NCBI GenBank assembly: GCA_028714815.1
Contig: JAQTLR010000006.1
Span: 1 to 55,179 of the forward strand
Origin: Candidatus Altimarinota bacterium
GTDB lineage: Bacteria; Patescibacteriota; Gracilibacteria; BD1-5; UBA2023
Reading direction: 5' to 3'
Length of the DNA: 55,179 nt
The translations under genes and the position numbers were made by a program. Shown in pieces: positions 20,168 through 30,149 of this stretch. How positions within the stretch are numbered: position 1 is the stretch's first letter; each line of letters opens with the position of its first letter. Under the pieces are notes generated by a model. That model made no database searches and was not told where the DNA came from. It worked only from the letters and a program-made list of their open reading frames with translations.

Positions 20168-20557
20168 TTACTTCAATAATCGGAGTACTTCTTTCTCGAA
20201 TTCCTGTGCCTTTCTCTCGAGCAATCCTTCAGAAATCGTATCCATGGAATGTGCGAGCTTGTTCCGGAGCTTATGCAGGTTCCAGATAGCATCGAGATTA
20301 TGTATCATCCGCGGTTTCGCCTTGAGTTGGTCTCCGACTGTTCCCGAGTATCCATAATCCTTGAGGATATGGTGCATAATCATATCGTATCGCATGATCC
20401 GCTCGGTCGGGGAGGGGAGATTAGAGACCTTTCGGACTTCTTTTTCATAGTAGCTCTTCTTGTCTTTCTTCAACTGCTTCTTGCTCGAAAACCGGAATAT
20501 CAGAAACACCCCGACAAGGAGTATGGTAATTATAATGGCGAGGAAGAAATATTCCAT
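20168..20557 (-). CDS. Membrane-anchored protein with HEPN-like motif
   Basis: A 129-residue protein: one N-terminal membrane helix (MEYFFLAIIITILLVGVFLI) and a helical cytoplasmic part. Near the C terminus it has LHKLRNKLAHSMD, where RNKLAH matches the Rx4H motif typical of HEPN-fold proteins, often RNases or nucleotidyltransferase partners. Catalytic activity is uncertain because the same motif occurs in non-enzymatic members. An earlier ATG at 20608 would put polar residues before the helix; I prefer 20557. It lies between ybaB and map. Confidence 0.6.
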   Translation of the reverse strand: MEYFFLAIIITILLVGVFLIFRFSSKKQLKKDKKSYYEKEVRKVSNLPSPTERIMRYDMIMHHILKDYGYSGTVGDQLKAKPRMIHNLDAIWNLHKLRNKLAHSMDTISEGLLERKAQEFEKEVLRLLK

Positions 20558-20701
20558 GATTTTTTGAGGATTAACTCTTGAAATAAGAAAAAACGAAAAT
20601 ATTCGCACGAAAAATGAGTACTGTAGTGAGTCGTAGCGGGAGCTACGGTGAACGAAGCACGGAAGTTTTCGTGATGAAGATTGATGTTATTTCTTATTTC
20701 C

Positions 20702-21001
20702 CTACATTCCAGGGAAATCAAGACCCATATTCCCCATCACCCCCTTCATCTTCTCAGCGGCGATCTCCTGGGATTTCTTGAGTCCCTTGTTGATCGCTTC
20801 GAGTGCTGCCTTTTCGAGGCGCGCTTTGTCTTTCAAAAGTGTTTCGTCCTCGATCTCCACCTTGACCGCTTTCATCTGTCCGTCGATCGTCACGACGAAC
20901 CCGTCGGACTCTGCTTCTATATGGATATTACTGAGTTCATTCTGGATCTTCGATGCTTCCTGTTGGAGTTTCATGAGTTCCTTCGCTTTGTTGTAATCCA
21001 T
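20702..21001 (-). CDS. ybaB: YbaB/EbfC nucleoid-associated protein
   Basis: A 99-residue protein with the family pattern: a coiled N-terminal helix (AKELMKLQQEASKIQNEL), a small sheet (ESDGFVVTIDGQMKAVKVEI) and a second helix ending with MKGVMGNMGLDFPGM. YbaB dimers bind DNA and shape the nucleoid; the gene often lies near recR or dnaX, but neither is seen here. It heads the ybaB/HEPN/map group. Confidence 0.9.
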   Translation of the reverse strand: MDYNKAKELMKLQQEASKIQNELSNIHIEAESDGFVVTIDGQMKAVKVEIEDETLLKDKARLEKAALEAINKGLKKSQEIAAEKMKGVMGNMGLDFPGM

Positions 21002-21135
21002 GTTCTTTGGTTGATTATGAGTAAGACAGGGACATAGTATAAAAAGAACTCTTTTTTTTGCAAATATTTTTATAATATGCTAGACTGATTCTGTTATCCG
21101 GGAAAAACGGATCCTTATTCTTAAATTTTCTTTCT

Positions 21136-21897
21136 ATGTGATTTTTTGATAGCGTTCTTGAAGAGGCACCTAAAGCAGGTGTTGCTGGTTCTCCTACAGT
21201 AAAAAAGGACGAACAGGATGGTTCATTTCTTATCGTTGATGACAGTATCAATGCAAGCACTCTCCCAGACACGGCGGTACAGCTTTTCGATGTGGCTCCG
21301 ACAGAAACCGCAGATACCCAGGAAACAGTTTCCTCTGAAATCTCATTTTTTTCTGAACCGACAGTAGTATCTCCTACAGAAACAGAAGAGACAAAGGCAT
21401 CCTCATCCCCAGAAATCGCATTCTTCGATGGACCGGTTATGGAAACAGTCGCCCCAGCTGAGCCAAACTCAGGAACAGATGATATCGTATCATTCATGGA
21501 AGAACCCGCCGCTACGGCAACCTCTAGAGAAACTTCTCCCGAATTGGCAGAAGTTCAAGAACCTATTCAGGAGAATGTAAAAGAGGAGGAAAACTCGCTC
21601 TTCGGTACGGTTTCCGTAGAGGCGATCCAGGAAGAACCTGTGGTTTCCATTGCTCCTCTTCCGGAGAAGAACGACATCTATGCTCCGCTCAAAAAAGCCA
21701 TTGCCGAGTATGACACGATTCTCATGGCACACACTCGGATCGCTGAAGCGAAAGACAGTGAGATCGCCGAGTACAATAATCAGGTTGCAGTTGCCAAGGC
21801 GGCAGCAAAAAAGGCTCTCGAGGAACGAAAGGCTCTCGAGACAGAGATGGATCGGGTAAAACAGATGAAAGAGCTTTTCTCCGCACAGCTAAAATAA
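21136..21897 (+). CDS. Disordered acidic protein with C-terminal coiled coil
   Basis: A 253-residue protein. It begins MGFFDSVLEEAPKAG (the Gly is a TGA codon at position 2). Residues 20-165 are low-complexity and rich in Glu, Pro, Thr and Ser, with repeated short cores of the type SFF, AFFDGP, SFMEEP and SLFG. Residues 175-253 form a long helix rich in Ala, Glu and Lys, likely a coiled coil. No signal peptide. Its place just before pilT suggests, but does not prove, a scaffold role in the pilus system. I know no family. Confidence 0.7.
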
Positions 21898-22004
21898 AAT
21901 CCACCCTCTATCACTCCTGGAAGCAGGGGTGATAATTGTTATAAGTTTGATTCCCGGTAGTTATTGTATATACTACTCTCTATAAAACTAATTACATATA
22001 TCGT

Positions 22005-23075
22005 ATGTCCGACACAACAAAAACACCAGAAATCGAAGGGATTCTCGCGTATGCTATCAAAGTAAAAGCGTCCGATATCCACCTCTCAGAAGGCGAACAT
22101 ATCGGATTTCGCGTACACGGAGAAATCGGGAAGATGACCCAAGGGGGCGAACAGGCAAAGGTTTCCAAAGAAATGATGCACACGCTTACATTGGAGCTTC
22201 TTCATGGAGACGAGAAGAAATTCCAGGAATTCCTTGAAAGACACGATATGGATTTCGCCTATGTTTCAGCGGATGGAACTCCTTTCCGTGTGAATGGATT
22301 CTTCAAACTCGGACGTATCGGGTTTGTCCTCCGTCGTATCGAACGGGATGCGAAAAAAATGGAAGATCTCGGACTTCCTGCTGGGGTAGCGAAAATCCTG
22401 ACTGCGAAACAAGGGCTTTTCCTTGTAACCGGGCCGACCGGTTCCGGTAAGTCTACGACCATGGTTTCTGTCATCGACCGTATCAATGAGGAACGTCAGG
22501 AACACATCATCACCATCGAGGATCCAGTGGAGTTCATTTTCAGCGATAAGAAATCCATCTTCTCGCAACGGGAAGTAGGACGCGATACCGATTCCTTCGT
22601 CGCAGCGATCCGTGCTGCCATGCGTGAAGATCCGGATATCGTCATGGTAGGGGAGATGCGAGACAAAGAAACGGTAGAGGCAGCCATGAATCTGGCAGAA
22701 ACGGGGCACTTGGTATTCTCCACGCTCCATACTTCCGGTTCGGTTCAGACGATCAACCGATTGATCCAGTTCTTCAATCCGGATATCCAGAACCAGGTTC
22801 GGGTCCGTCTCGCGGATTCGCTTCTCGGGGTCCTTTCCCAGAGACTTCTCCCGAAAGCCAACGAGCCGGGTCGGGTCGGTATCCATGAACTCATGTTCAT
22901 AACTCCCGCGATCAAGAATCTCATAAAATCCGGAGATTTTATCCAGATCAATAACAATATCGAATTAGGCTCCCAAGAGGGGATGATCACCATGAAAAAT
23001 TCTGCCGATCGTCTTCGTGATCAGTGAATCATCCGGGAAGAGGATTATATAGGATTTTTCACCAATGACGATTAA
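22005..23075 (+). CDS. pilT: Twitching motility ATPase PilT
   Basis: A 356-residue hexameric ATPase that powers type IV pilus retraction. Visible motifs are Walker A GPTGSGKST (about 145-153), the Asp box ITIEDPVEF, Walker B DPDIVMVGEMRD, AIRAAMREDPD just before it (PilT signature) and the His box TGHLVFSTLHT. With UGA as Gly the protein is 16 residues longer than a standard-code reading and ends TNDD at TAA. A strong terminator follows at once. It fits with the prepilin at 7772. Confidence 0.95.
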
Positions 23076-23077
23076 AA

Positions 23078-23112
23078 AAACTTCCGGGAAATTTCCCGGA
23101 AGTTTTTTTTTG
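23078..23112 (+). terminator. Rho-independent terminator after pilT
   Basis: Perfect palindrome AAACTTCCGGGAAA/TTTCCCGGAAGTTT followed by T residues, starting three bases after the pilT stop. Confidence 0.9.
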
Positions 23113-23165
23113 ACCTTCGCTCTTTTTTCCATACACTGGGGAAGGTTTCAGTCATCACCTCTTCT

Positions 23166-24080
23166 ATGAAAAAAATTCAAATATATATTCTTTATATCCT
23201 CCTCTCTTCGGGGATCATTTTAAATCTTGCACCGCTTTCGTTTGCCGGGGTTTCCAATATACCATGAGCAGGGGAGTTGAGTTCCGTTTCCGCCGGACCT
23301 ATTTCCAGCGGTGGGGATAGCCTCGATAAGATCCAAACCGGGGGACTGAAAGTCCTGCATAGCGCCAAAGTCCTAATCAGTTTTCTTGCGGTCATCTATA
23401 TCGTGTATTCCGGTACTATGATGGTCATCGCTATGGGTGACGAGAAAACCATCTCCACCCAGAAACGGCAACTCATGTATACGCTTATCGCATTTCTTTT
23501 CGTGAATATCCCCGGGGAAATCTACGCCCTCTTTGCACGGAAACAGGTATCGAGCGTCACGCAAAATCTTTCAGGAAACTACACCAACAATGTCACGAGC
23601 GGATCCAATATATTCATCAACTTCTTTGAGTGGAACTCTACGGTAGAAAACGGGATCCTCTCATTTGTCCGTGTCGGCATCATCGGAGCGGCGGTATTCA
23701 TGTTCACGCTTGCCGCCTTCCAATTGATCACATCCGGAGGGTCAGAAGAAAAGACAAAACAGGCGAAAGGGCGGATTCTCTACGGAGTGCTCGGGCTCAT
23801 ATTCCTCGCGGTCATCCAATGATGGGTACAGGTGGTATACAGCGGGGATATCGGACGCGGGCAGGGGATTTTCTCCCAACTTTCCAATCTTGCACTCTTC
23901 TTCGCCGGACCTACCGCCATATTCTTCCTCCTCCTCGGCGGGTACTATTACATCACTTCCGCGGGCGATGACGAAAAAGCCAAGAAGGGGAAGTCCATCG
24001 TCATCAATACTTTCATCGCAGTCATCATACTCCTTGCCAGCTACGCGTTCCTGAAGGACTTGGCGGATTTTAAACTCTAA
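23166..24080 (+). CDS. Secreted membrane protein with two T4SS-pilin-like domains
   Basis: A 304-residue protein with a signal-like N terminus (IYILYILLSSGIILNLAPLSFAG) and about six hydrophobic segments. The unit around residues 185-220 (LITSGGSEEKTKQAKGRI plus a following membrane helix) is repeated around residues 258-300 (YITSAGDDEKAKKGKSIV plus helix), and a weaker one occurs near 80-100. This ITS-G-EEK-K-K pattern between two helices is typical of the small VirB2/TrbC-like pilin domain common in CPR genomes. Two TGA codons are read as Gly. It may be a membrane-embedded pilin or channel subunit. Confidence 0.65.
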
Positions 24081-24092
24081 TTATTTCATAGT

Positions 24093-24698
24093 ATGAAAAG
24101 AAAAATCACGAGTATTATAAATTTTTTACTTATTAGTAGTATATTCTTCTCTATTAGTTTTGAAATGAGTTTTGCAGCAGATGCCCTCGATACATTAAAA
24201 AATGAATGATTCGGTAATAAAAATTACGATAATGATCCGGGCACTATACAACAACGAGGTGCTGATGGTGCTATCGAAGAAGTTAAAACCACTGATTCTT
24301 CGTCTCCTGCCGAACAAAAAGGTAATGATACATCCTGATGAGCAACCACCGTAACGGTCACAGAAAAAATCCCAGGAATGGATTGTGATGCAATTCCACC
24401 CAAGGCTTGAGAAAAGGTTGGTCCAGAGTCAAATAAATACAAATGTACCATACAACCCGGTTTCGGAAGCGTGATGCTCATACTGAAAGGACTCATAAAG
24501 TATGCGACCTTCATCACCGCGCTCATAGGAGTCCTCATGTTGGTGGTTTCCTGAGTCCAGTATTCCATTGCCGGAGCGGATAAATGAGCCGCTGATGCGG
24601 CAAAAAAGAGGATAGAGAAGGTGCTCGCCGGAATCGTGTTGCTTTTCCTCATCGGGTTCATCCTCAATAGCGTTGCGCCATGGGTCTATACTACATAA
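24093..24698 (+). CDS. Small T4SS-pilin-like membrane protein
   Basis: A 201-residue protein 12 bases after the previous gene. It has a signal peptide (INFLLISSIFFSISFEMSFA), a 90-residue polar Gly/Thr-rich spacer with two Cys, then two membrane helices separated by SIAGADKGAADAAKKRIEK. That loop matches the same pilin-like domain as its neighbour. Seven TGA codons would destroy it under the standard code. The pair looks like one operon making a surface or conjugation-type structure. Confidence 0.65.
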
Positions 24699-24707
24699 AA
24701 AGAATTC

Positions 24708-24743
24708 AGATAAATAATCCGCCAATTGGCGGATTATTTATCT
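24708..24743. terminator. Perfect 36-base palindrome
   Basis: AGATAAATAATCCGCCAA followed directly by its exact complement (18-bp arms, no spacer). There is no long T run. It is probably the terminator of the pilin operon. Confidence 0.7.
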
Positions 24744-24812
24744 GATGAAATATTTACCTAATTGTTCATCAAAACTTGCATTTCCATCTATTCTCGATAT
24801 TATGGTCGAAAT

Positions 24813-24840
24813 ACTTCACATAACTTACATTATGTGAAGT
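24813..24840 (+). other. dif: dif-like chromosome dimer resolution site
   Basis: ACTTCACATAA-CTTACA-TTATGTGAAGT: two perfect 11-bp inverted arms around a 6-base centre, the exact 11-6-11 layout of dif. The inner arm ends CATAA and TTATG match the core of known dif sites. It sits 39 bases before the xer start, as in systems where one recombinase acts on an adjacent site. Confidence 0.75.
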
Positions 24841-24879
24841 AAAAGAAATAGCTCACTTTTGTCCCCTCTCTATCTAGAT

Positions 24880-25950
24880 ATGAATTTTGTCCGTGCTATC
24901 GATGAGTTTCTCATCTATATACGAATCCATAAGAATCTGAGTCCGAAAACCGTCGAACAATACGAACGGCATTTGGTGAAGTTTCTTTGGTATCTCTTGC
25001 CGGAGATTTCCGAGTTCGAATGAAAACCGGTGGATCATGAACTTGTTTTCCTCGAATCGCCGGAAAACCCGGTAAAACGTGCAGAAAAGAATATTTTTAA
25101 ACGCTTTCTCCTAGATAACTGTCGCCTGGAACTCGAAAACGTCAAAATAAGCGATTTAAATGAGTTTCGGCTTCATATAGCGGAAAAGTGACTATCAGTG
25201 AAAACCGCAAATGCCTATATGATCACTTTCCGGGCCTTTTTGAAGTTTTGCCGGAAACAATGATACGAATCCATCGATCCGGTTTCGGTCGATCTCATCA
25301 AACAGAAAGATCGCGAGGTAACGTTTCTCGACACTGCCGAAATCGTCAGGATTTTCGAGCAGATCGATACGACGACGCTTCAATGAAAACGTGATGCCGC
25401 AATCATCGAATGTATCTATTCGACCGGTTTGCGTATCTCGGAATTGACCGCACTGGATAAAACCGCGATCAATCTGGATACCCGCGAATTCAGCGTCCGT
25501 GGAAAATGAAGCAAAATACGTACAGTCTATCTAACTGATTTGGCCGTAGAGAAGATCCGTGTCTATTTGGAGGCGAGAAAAGCCGAACTTGGCGAGAAAG
25601 ATACATTCAATCCCCTCTTTATCCGCCATAATTTCAGTATTGATAATGTATATTCAAAATCAGTGCAATGAAATGATGTCGTAAAAAAACCGTTTTCTGG
25701 TGCGGACGTGCGGCTTTCCCGGTTCTTCATCACGAACAAGATCAAGGAATATGCCCTCCGAGCCAATATCATCAAAGAAGTTTCCGCCCATACCCTTCGA
25801 CATAGCTTCGCCACTACCCTGCTTACCAACGGTGCTGATATCCGAGCCATCCAAGAGCTCCTCGGACACGCGTCGATCACGACCACGCAGGTCTATACCC
25901 ATATGACGAATCCGAAACTCAAGGAGATCCATGGAAAATTCCATAGATAA
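24880..25950 (+). CDS. xer: Xer-type tyrosine recombinase
   Basis: A 356-residue site-specific recombinase. The N-terminal SAM-like core-binding domain (residues 1-150) is followed by the catalytic domain with all active residues: Arg in STGLRISEL, Lys in VRGKGSKIR, His and Arg in AHTLRHSF, His in LLGHASI and the Tyr nucleophile in QVYTHM. The N-terminal part is about 50 residues longer than XerC/XerD, with an insertion near residues 50-85. Five TGA codons are read as Gly, one inside the conserved GKG. The dif-like site just upstream makes chromosome dimer resolution the likely job. Confidence 0.9.
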
Positions 25951-25987
25951 AAAAATCCTCTAGGAAAATTCCTAGAGGATTTTTTTA
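25949..25987. terminator. Bidirectional terminator after xer
   Basis: Stem AATCCTCTAGGAA/TTCCTAGAGGATT with A and T runs, shared with the convergent gene ending at 26000. Confidence 0.9.
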
Positions 25988-25999
25988 TCTAACTGTTAT

Positions 26000-27679
26000 C
26001 TAATTCCCCTTGAAGAAAGCGAACTTCCGGCGAGTCACGAAGAATGCGATGAGAGCGGAAATTCCAAGAAGAAGGAGAAGCTGTGCAGGTCCGGTCTTTA
26101 CATGGGTTGCTTCAGTGTAATCTGCAGACTCCCCTTCGTTCTTACCGCACACGCCTTTTATCGCAAAGTCATCATATTTCACTGCATCCTTTGCAAGATA
26201 GATCGTATAGCTATTGGTCGGAACGTTTTCGATGAGAGCATATTGTCCATCAGCCCCCTTCTTATAGACATTGTATCCGCTGGTCGCATCTGCTGCGGCA
26301 TCCCAAGAAAGGATTGTTGTTCCGTTTCCGGCAGTTGCTTTGAGCCCGGTGATATTGGAAACCATACAGCTGGAAGCAGCTGCAAGGGAGAGGTCCACTT
26401 CGAATACATCTGACGGGTGCATACTGGTAAGTTCATTCCCATCCTTGTCGAGTCCGAGAATCCGGAAGTATTTGGTCTGTGGATCGAGATTCTGGATATA
26501 CCAGTTGTATGATCCGCTCTTGGTTTTGATCTTTTCTTTCTCTAGAGTGATGGATTCCCCTACAAGAGTTCCGCTATCGGTTCCATATTGGAACTTGAAT
26601 TTTGCAAGATCTGTCGGTTCATTGTTAACTCCGAAAGTGAATGTCACTTTCTTTGCAGCTACCTCGGATTTTATATTCGTGAAAAGATTTGGAAGCTCGG
26701 TAGTTTCGATAGTTTCAACTGCATCCTTCGCAGTGATTTTTCCAAGGTCATTCTTGAGAGTAACGGAGATCTGGAAGCTTCCTGTCGCACTTGGAGCAGT
26801 GAGGGTTCCGTTATATATCCCATCTTTCGTTTCTTTGAAAGTTCCCGTGCTGTCTCCGAGAGTTGCGGTCACTTCTTTGAGCTTCGCTTCAGCGGAAATT
26901 TCCACATTGAGCAGGGTTCCGACACTCACTGTTTTCCCTTCCTTGACGGTAAGCGTATTGAATACCGGACCGCCAGTGCTTATCTTAAAGGAAATGTTTT
27001 CAGATGTTCCGATAACAGCATCGGTACCATCGAGGAGTTTCACTTGTACGACATTCTGTTCCTGATCCAATTTTTTGAGAGCATAGACGAATGTCCCATC
27101 TTCGCTTGTTTGAGTCTCCCCTGCTTGCTTTCCATTGAGGAAGATTTGGATTTTGCTGTTCTTTTTTGCGGATCCGGTAACATTTACGGAATCTCCAGGG
27201 ATTTCCGAATTATTATCCGGACTTGTAACGGTTACGGTTTCTTTTCCAGTGGGAGCGGTTGTATCCTCATTACCGGTATTTACAGTCACTGATGCCACAC
27301 CGTCAAGATTATCGTCTTCCGCATCGAGCACCGTTACTTTCATTTTCCCCGCTTTCGTAAAGGAAAGCCCTTTCGAGAAAGTGATGCTTCCCTGATCAGC
27401 GTTCTTGAATGTGTATCCATCATCGGCATATGGGACGGTCGCCTTGGAGTCGTTGTCAACGGTAACATATATGGTTCCTGTATAATCTTTCTTGATCGCC
27501 CCGGCTTTGTCGAGAACTTTTACAATCATATCGGTCGCTTCACCCACACGAACGGGAGATTTGATAGAGACCTCGAAATGATCAGCCTTAGCGGTAGTCG
27601 TATCTGCCGTTGCTGCAAATGCGGAAAGGAAAGAGAAACTGAGAGAACCGATAAGGAACGATGCGAATATTTTTTTCAT
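26000..27679 (-). CDS. Large secreted surface protein with Ig-like and Fn3-like domains
   Basis: A 559-residue protein with a clear signal peptide (MKKIFASFLIGSLSFSFLSAFAA), several beta-rich domains and a C-terminal membrane helix with a basic tail (LLLLLGISALIAFFVTRRK). Around residues 140-230 is an Ig-like unit (TVTSPDNNSEIPGDSVNVTG). Residues 425-510 look like fibronectin type III (SNITGLKATAGNGTTILSWD, then GYNVYKK). It is probably anchored to the cell envelope and may build a surface layer or adhesion coat. It has no TGA codon despite its length and many glycines, a pattern shared by likely abundant proteins here. Confidence 0.75.
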   Translation of the reverse strand: MKKIFASFLIGSLSFSFLSAFAATADTTTAKADHFEVSIKSPVRVGEATDMIVKVLDKAGAIKKDYTGTIYVTVDNDSKATVPYADDGYTFKNADQGSITFSKGLSFTKAGKMKVTVLDAEDDNLDGVASVTVNTGNEDTTAPTGKETVTVTSPDNNSEIPGDSVNVTGSAKKNSKIQIFLNGKQAGETQTSEDGTFVYALKKLDQEQNVVQVKLLDGTDAVIGTSENISFKISTGGPVFNTLTVKEGKTVSVGTLLNVEISAEAKLKEVTATLGDSTGTFKETKDGIYNGTLTAPSATGSFQISVTLKNDLGKITAKDAVETIETTELPNLFTNIKSEVAAKKVTFTFGVNNEPTDLAKFKFQYGTDSGTLVGESITLEKEKIKTKSGSYNWYIQNLDPQTKYFRILGLDKDGNELTSMHPSDVFEVDLSLAAASSCMVSNITGLKATAGNGTTILSWDAAADATSGYNVYKKGADGQYALIENVPTNSYTIYLAKDAVKYDDFAIKGVCGKNEGESADYTEATHVKTGPAQLLLLLGISALIAFFVTRRKFAFFKGN

Positions 27680-27787
27680 AGGAGCAATATAAATTATAAG
27701 GAGTAAGGTGTGGTATGTCCCTAATATATCAGAAAAACCCGATTGTGCCAAATAAATAGTATTTACAATTATGATTACTATGGTATA

Positions 27788-28855
27788 TTATATCTCATAA
27801 AATGAGAATCATCGCTTTCCTATGAGGAAATCCGGTACATTTTGCGCTGTGATAAATAGCTGACGGCTTCAGGCATGTTTCAGGAGAGACTCGATATGTT
27901 CGGAATCAAGTTCAGAAAAGAGATCGTCGAGAAGAAGGATGGTTTCCTTTTTGGATGATTTCTCTATAAACTCGATGAGGATGAATTTGAGGCCGATCAG
28001 GATAGTCTTGTTTTCCCCTCGGGAAAGATAGCTATTGGATGGGATTTCTCCAGATATCATGCACTGGAAATCATCCAGATGCGGACCTATATAGGTGTAT
28101 CCGGTAACGATATCCCGTTCCCTATTTTTCTGCAGGTACTGGAGCATGCTGGATTCCATATCCGAAAAATCCGCTTTTGTGGTGTATTGGAAAGAGAGCT
28201 TATATTTCCCTTCCAGAAGCACCTCGACGGACCCGATGCGGTTTTCTATGAAATCGATGAGTTCCTTCCTGTAGAGATAATATGCCTTCGCCCGTTCGGT
28301 AAAAAGCGAATCCCAGAGATCGAGAGTCCCCCTATCGCTTACTCATTCCCGGATCTGCTTCAGGAGGCTATTGCGATTCTTGAGAGCAAGTCCGTACTCG
28401 CGTCTGATTTTCGTGAATTCCGGATAAGCAAGAAGCAGCGCTTCATCCAGGAAGTCTCTCCGGAGACTCGGTCCGAGGTAGAGGATATTCATCTCCATGG
28501 GGGTGAATAGGACGGCACGGATCGGCATGAGTTCCAGGTGACGGGATCGGGTGACCGTGTTTTCCTGGGAGAGGAAATGTATCTTTCACTCCTCTTTCGT
28601 ATAGCCGATCCTTCCACTATATGGGAGGCTGTTCCTGATAAACTCTCCGCCCATGGAAAGCATTCATGAATCCGTAGGAACGAGCTGCAAAAAAACCCGC
28701 TCTTGGGGCGGGATGGCATTCACGAAAAGATAGATCGCCTCAAGGACATTGGTTTTCCCGGAGCCGTTCGGTCCGGCGAGTATATTCTTCTCTCCCCAGG
28801 AAAATGACCGATCCGTGTGGTTCTTGAACGAGTCGAGAACGAGGGAAGTAAGCAT
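27788..28855 (-). CDS. recF: DNA replication/repair protein RecF
   Basis: A 355-residue SMC-like ATPase that loads RecA at gaps. It starts MLTSLVLDSFKNHTDRSFSW and has Walker A AGPNGSGKTNVLEAI (about 28-42), the signature LSRGENKTILIGLKF near 275 and Walker B ILLLDDLFSELD near 305. Four TGA codons are read as Gly (TDSGML, KEEGKI, IREGVS, KHAGSR) plus one near the end, so the standard code yields only fragments. It follows gatC by 19 bases on the same strand. Confidence 0.9.
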
Positions 28856-28874
28856 AAGAGAGTTTTTTAGTTTT

Positions 28875-29171
28875 TTATGATCTGATCCCGAGGCTATCGA
28901 CCGCGATCTGATGATGGATGATTTTTTGCGGAGAGCATTCGAGCAGAGCTTCTCGGGAGATGTCCCGATGTTCCTCGTCGAGCCGTGGGATAAGTGCATG
29001 TAGGGTATTCCCTTGTACTTTCTGGAGTTCGGAATCGGGAACATCGCTCAATATATCGATGTATCCGACGATGGAATTGAGATCTTTTTGGTAGTGCTCC
29101 ACATCGGAGTCCGTTAGGTGGAGCTTTGCAAGACGTGCGATATGTGTAACTTCCTCTTGTATTAAAGACAT
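28875..29171 (-). CDS. gatC: Asp/Glu-tRNA amidotransferase subunit C
   Basis: A 98-residue helper subunit of the GatCAB complex, which converts Glu-tRNA-Gln or Asp-tRNA-Asn to the amide form. EVTHIARLAKLHLTDSDVEHYQ at the start (helix of typical GatC) and the Leu-Pro type middle fit. gatA and gatB are not in the window, so the genes are split. It is upstream of recF and the ATG is at 29171. Confidence 0.85.
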   Translation of the reverse strand: MSLIQEEVTHIARLAKLHLTDSDVEHYQKDLNSIVGYIDILSDVPDSELQKVQGNTLHALIPRLDEEHRDISREALLECSPQKIIHHQIAVDSLGIRS

Positions 29172-29219
29172 TTTTTTATATAATCGGAATTAAAGCTTCG
29201 TGTTTCATTATATAAATTT

Positions 29220-29618
29220 ATGGATAAAATCAAGGATAAAAGTATGGGCGATTCTTTCTTCTGACTCCAGGATATGCTCTTCTGAAGCCCATTAGAGCGT
29301 GCAAAACTCCATCTCGGTATCGCAAAGAATCTCTTCATATTTTCAGCATTCTCCTATTTTTTCGTGCTTCTTATGGCAATCGGCGGATCATTTGTCGAAT
29401 ATACTTCCAGAATCAGCTTCTTCCTCTATCCCCTGTTCGTGTTTTCCAGTCTCGCTCTTTTGTATAATATCTGTTCCTATGGCATAGTCATCTATCTCGA
29501 GAAATATCTCTTTCTCCGATACATCATTTTCACCTCCTGTAGCATTGCCTTCTTGTTCATCATAAGCGTGCATCTTGGAGCCTCTACTTCCTTACTTTCC
29601 CTACTATGAATAAAATAA
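29220..29618 (+). CDS. Membrane protein, three to four helices, unknown
   Basis: A 132-residue protein with hydrophobic stretches at about residues 40-60, 66-88 and 98-125 after an amphipathic N terminus. It reads through three TGA codons, the last two residues before the stop being Ile-Lys. Its end overlaps the start of the lipoprotein gene at 29606 by 13 bases, so the two are likely translated together. I recognise no family. Confidence 0.6.
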
Positions 29619-30142
29619 TCATCCTTTCTTGCCTACTTCTCCTAACGTCTTGCGGTACGACTACCGATACTTCTTTGAATACCACCGCATTTTCCGGAGA
29701 AGGTTTTTCCATTAATATACCGAAAACATGGATTGTCATCGATAAACCTACTCTTCCAACTCCGACAGAAGGCACTATCGCCCTGGCACTCACCTCTACG
29801 GATATCGTTTCCGGATTTTCCAATAGCATGAGTATCATAAAGGAGAAACTCACGGAGACCATTACCTCTAAAAACTACAGTTTGACGAACTATGTACATA
29901 CGACCGCTGCGTATTTGGATTTCGTGAAACTCGATGAAAAAACGATCGCTTTCGGAGATAAGGATGAATCGAATCTCTATGTTTTCGAGTCAAAATACAA
30001 TATGAATACTCCGAAACAGGAATTTATCCAGACAGCAAAAGTCTGCGGCGATACGGTATATCTTATCACTTTCGGACTCGGACTCAATACCCCTACCGCA
30101 AAATATGAGGATCTGATCAAGACGTTTACTTGTTCTAAGTAA
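29606..30142 (+). CDS. Secreted lipoprotein, unknown
   Basis: A 178-residue protein with a lipobox signal peptide (IIILSCLLLLTSC, lipid Cys at 16). The mature part contains EGFSINIPKTWIVIDK, a motif common in PsbP/DUF1795-like small lipoproteins, and a beta-rich fold ending with a Cys pair (VCGDTVYL and FTCSK). It would be processed by the Lgt and LspA encoded further on. No TGA codons. Confidence 0.7.
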   Translation: MNKIIILSCLLLLTSCGTTTDTSLNTTAFSGEGFSINIPKTWIVIDKPTLPTPTEGTIALALTSTDIVSGFSNSMSIIKEKLTETITSKNYSLTNYVHTTAAYLDFVKLDEKTIAFGDKDESNLYVFESKYNMNTPKQEFIQTAKVCGDTVYLITFGLGLNTPTAKYEDLIKTFTCSK

Positions 30143-30149
30143 TATTAAA

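Noticed and set aside
27788-28855. recF decayed into fragments
   Set aside because: All breaks are TGA codons at plausible glycines; the ATPase motifs are intact in one frame.
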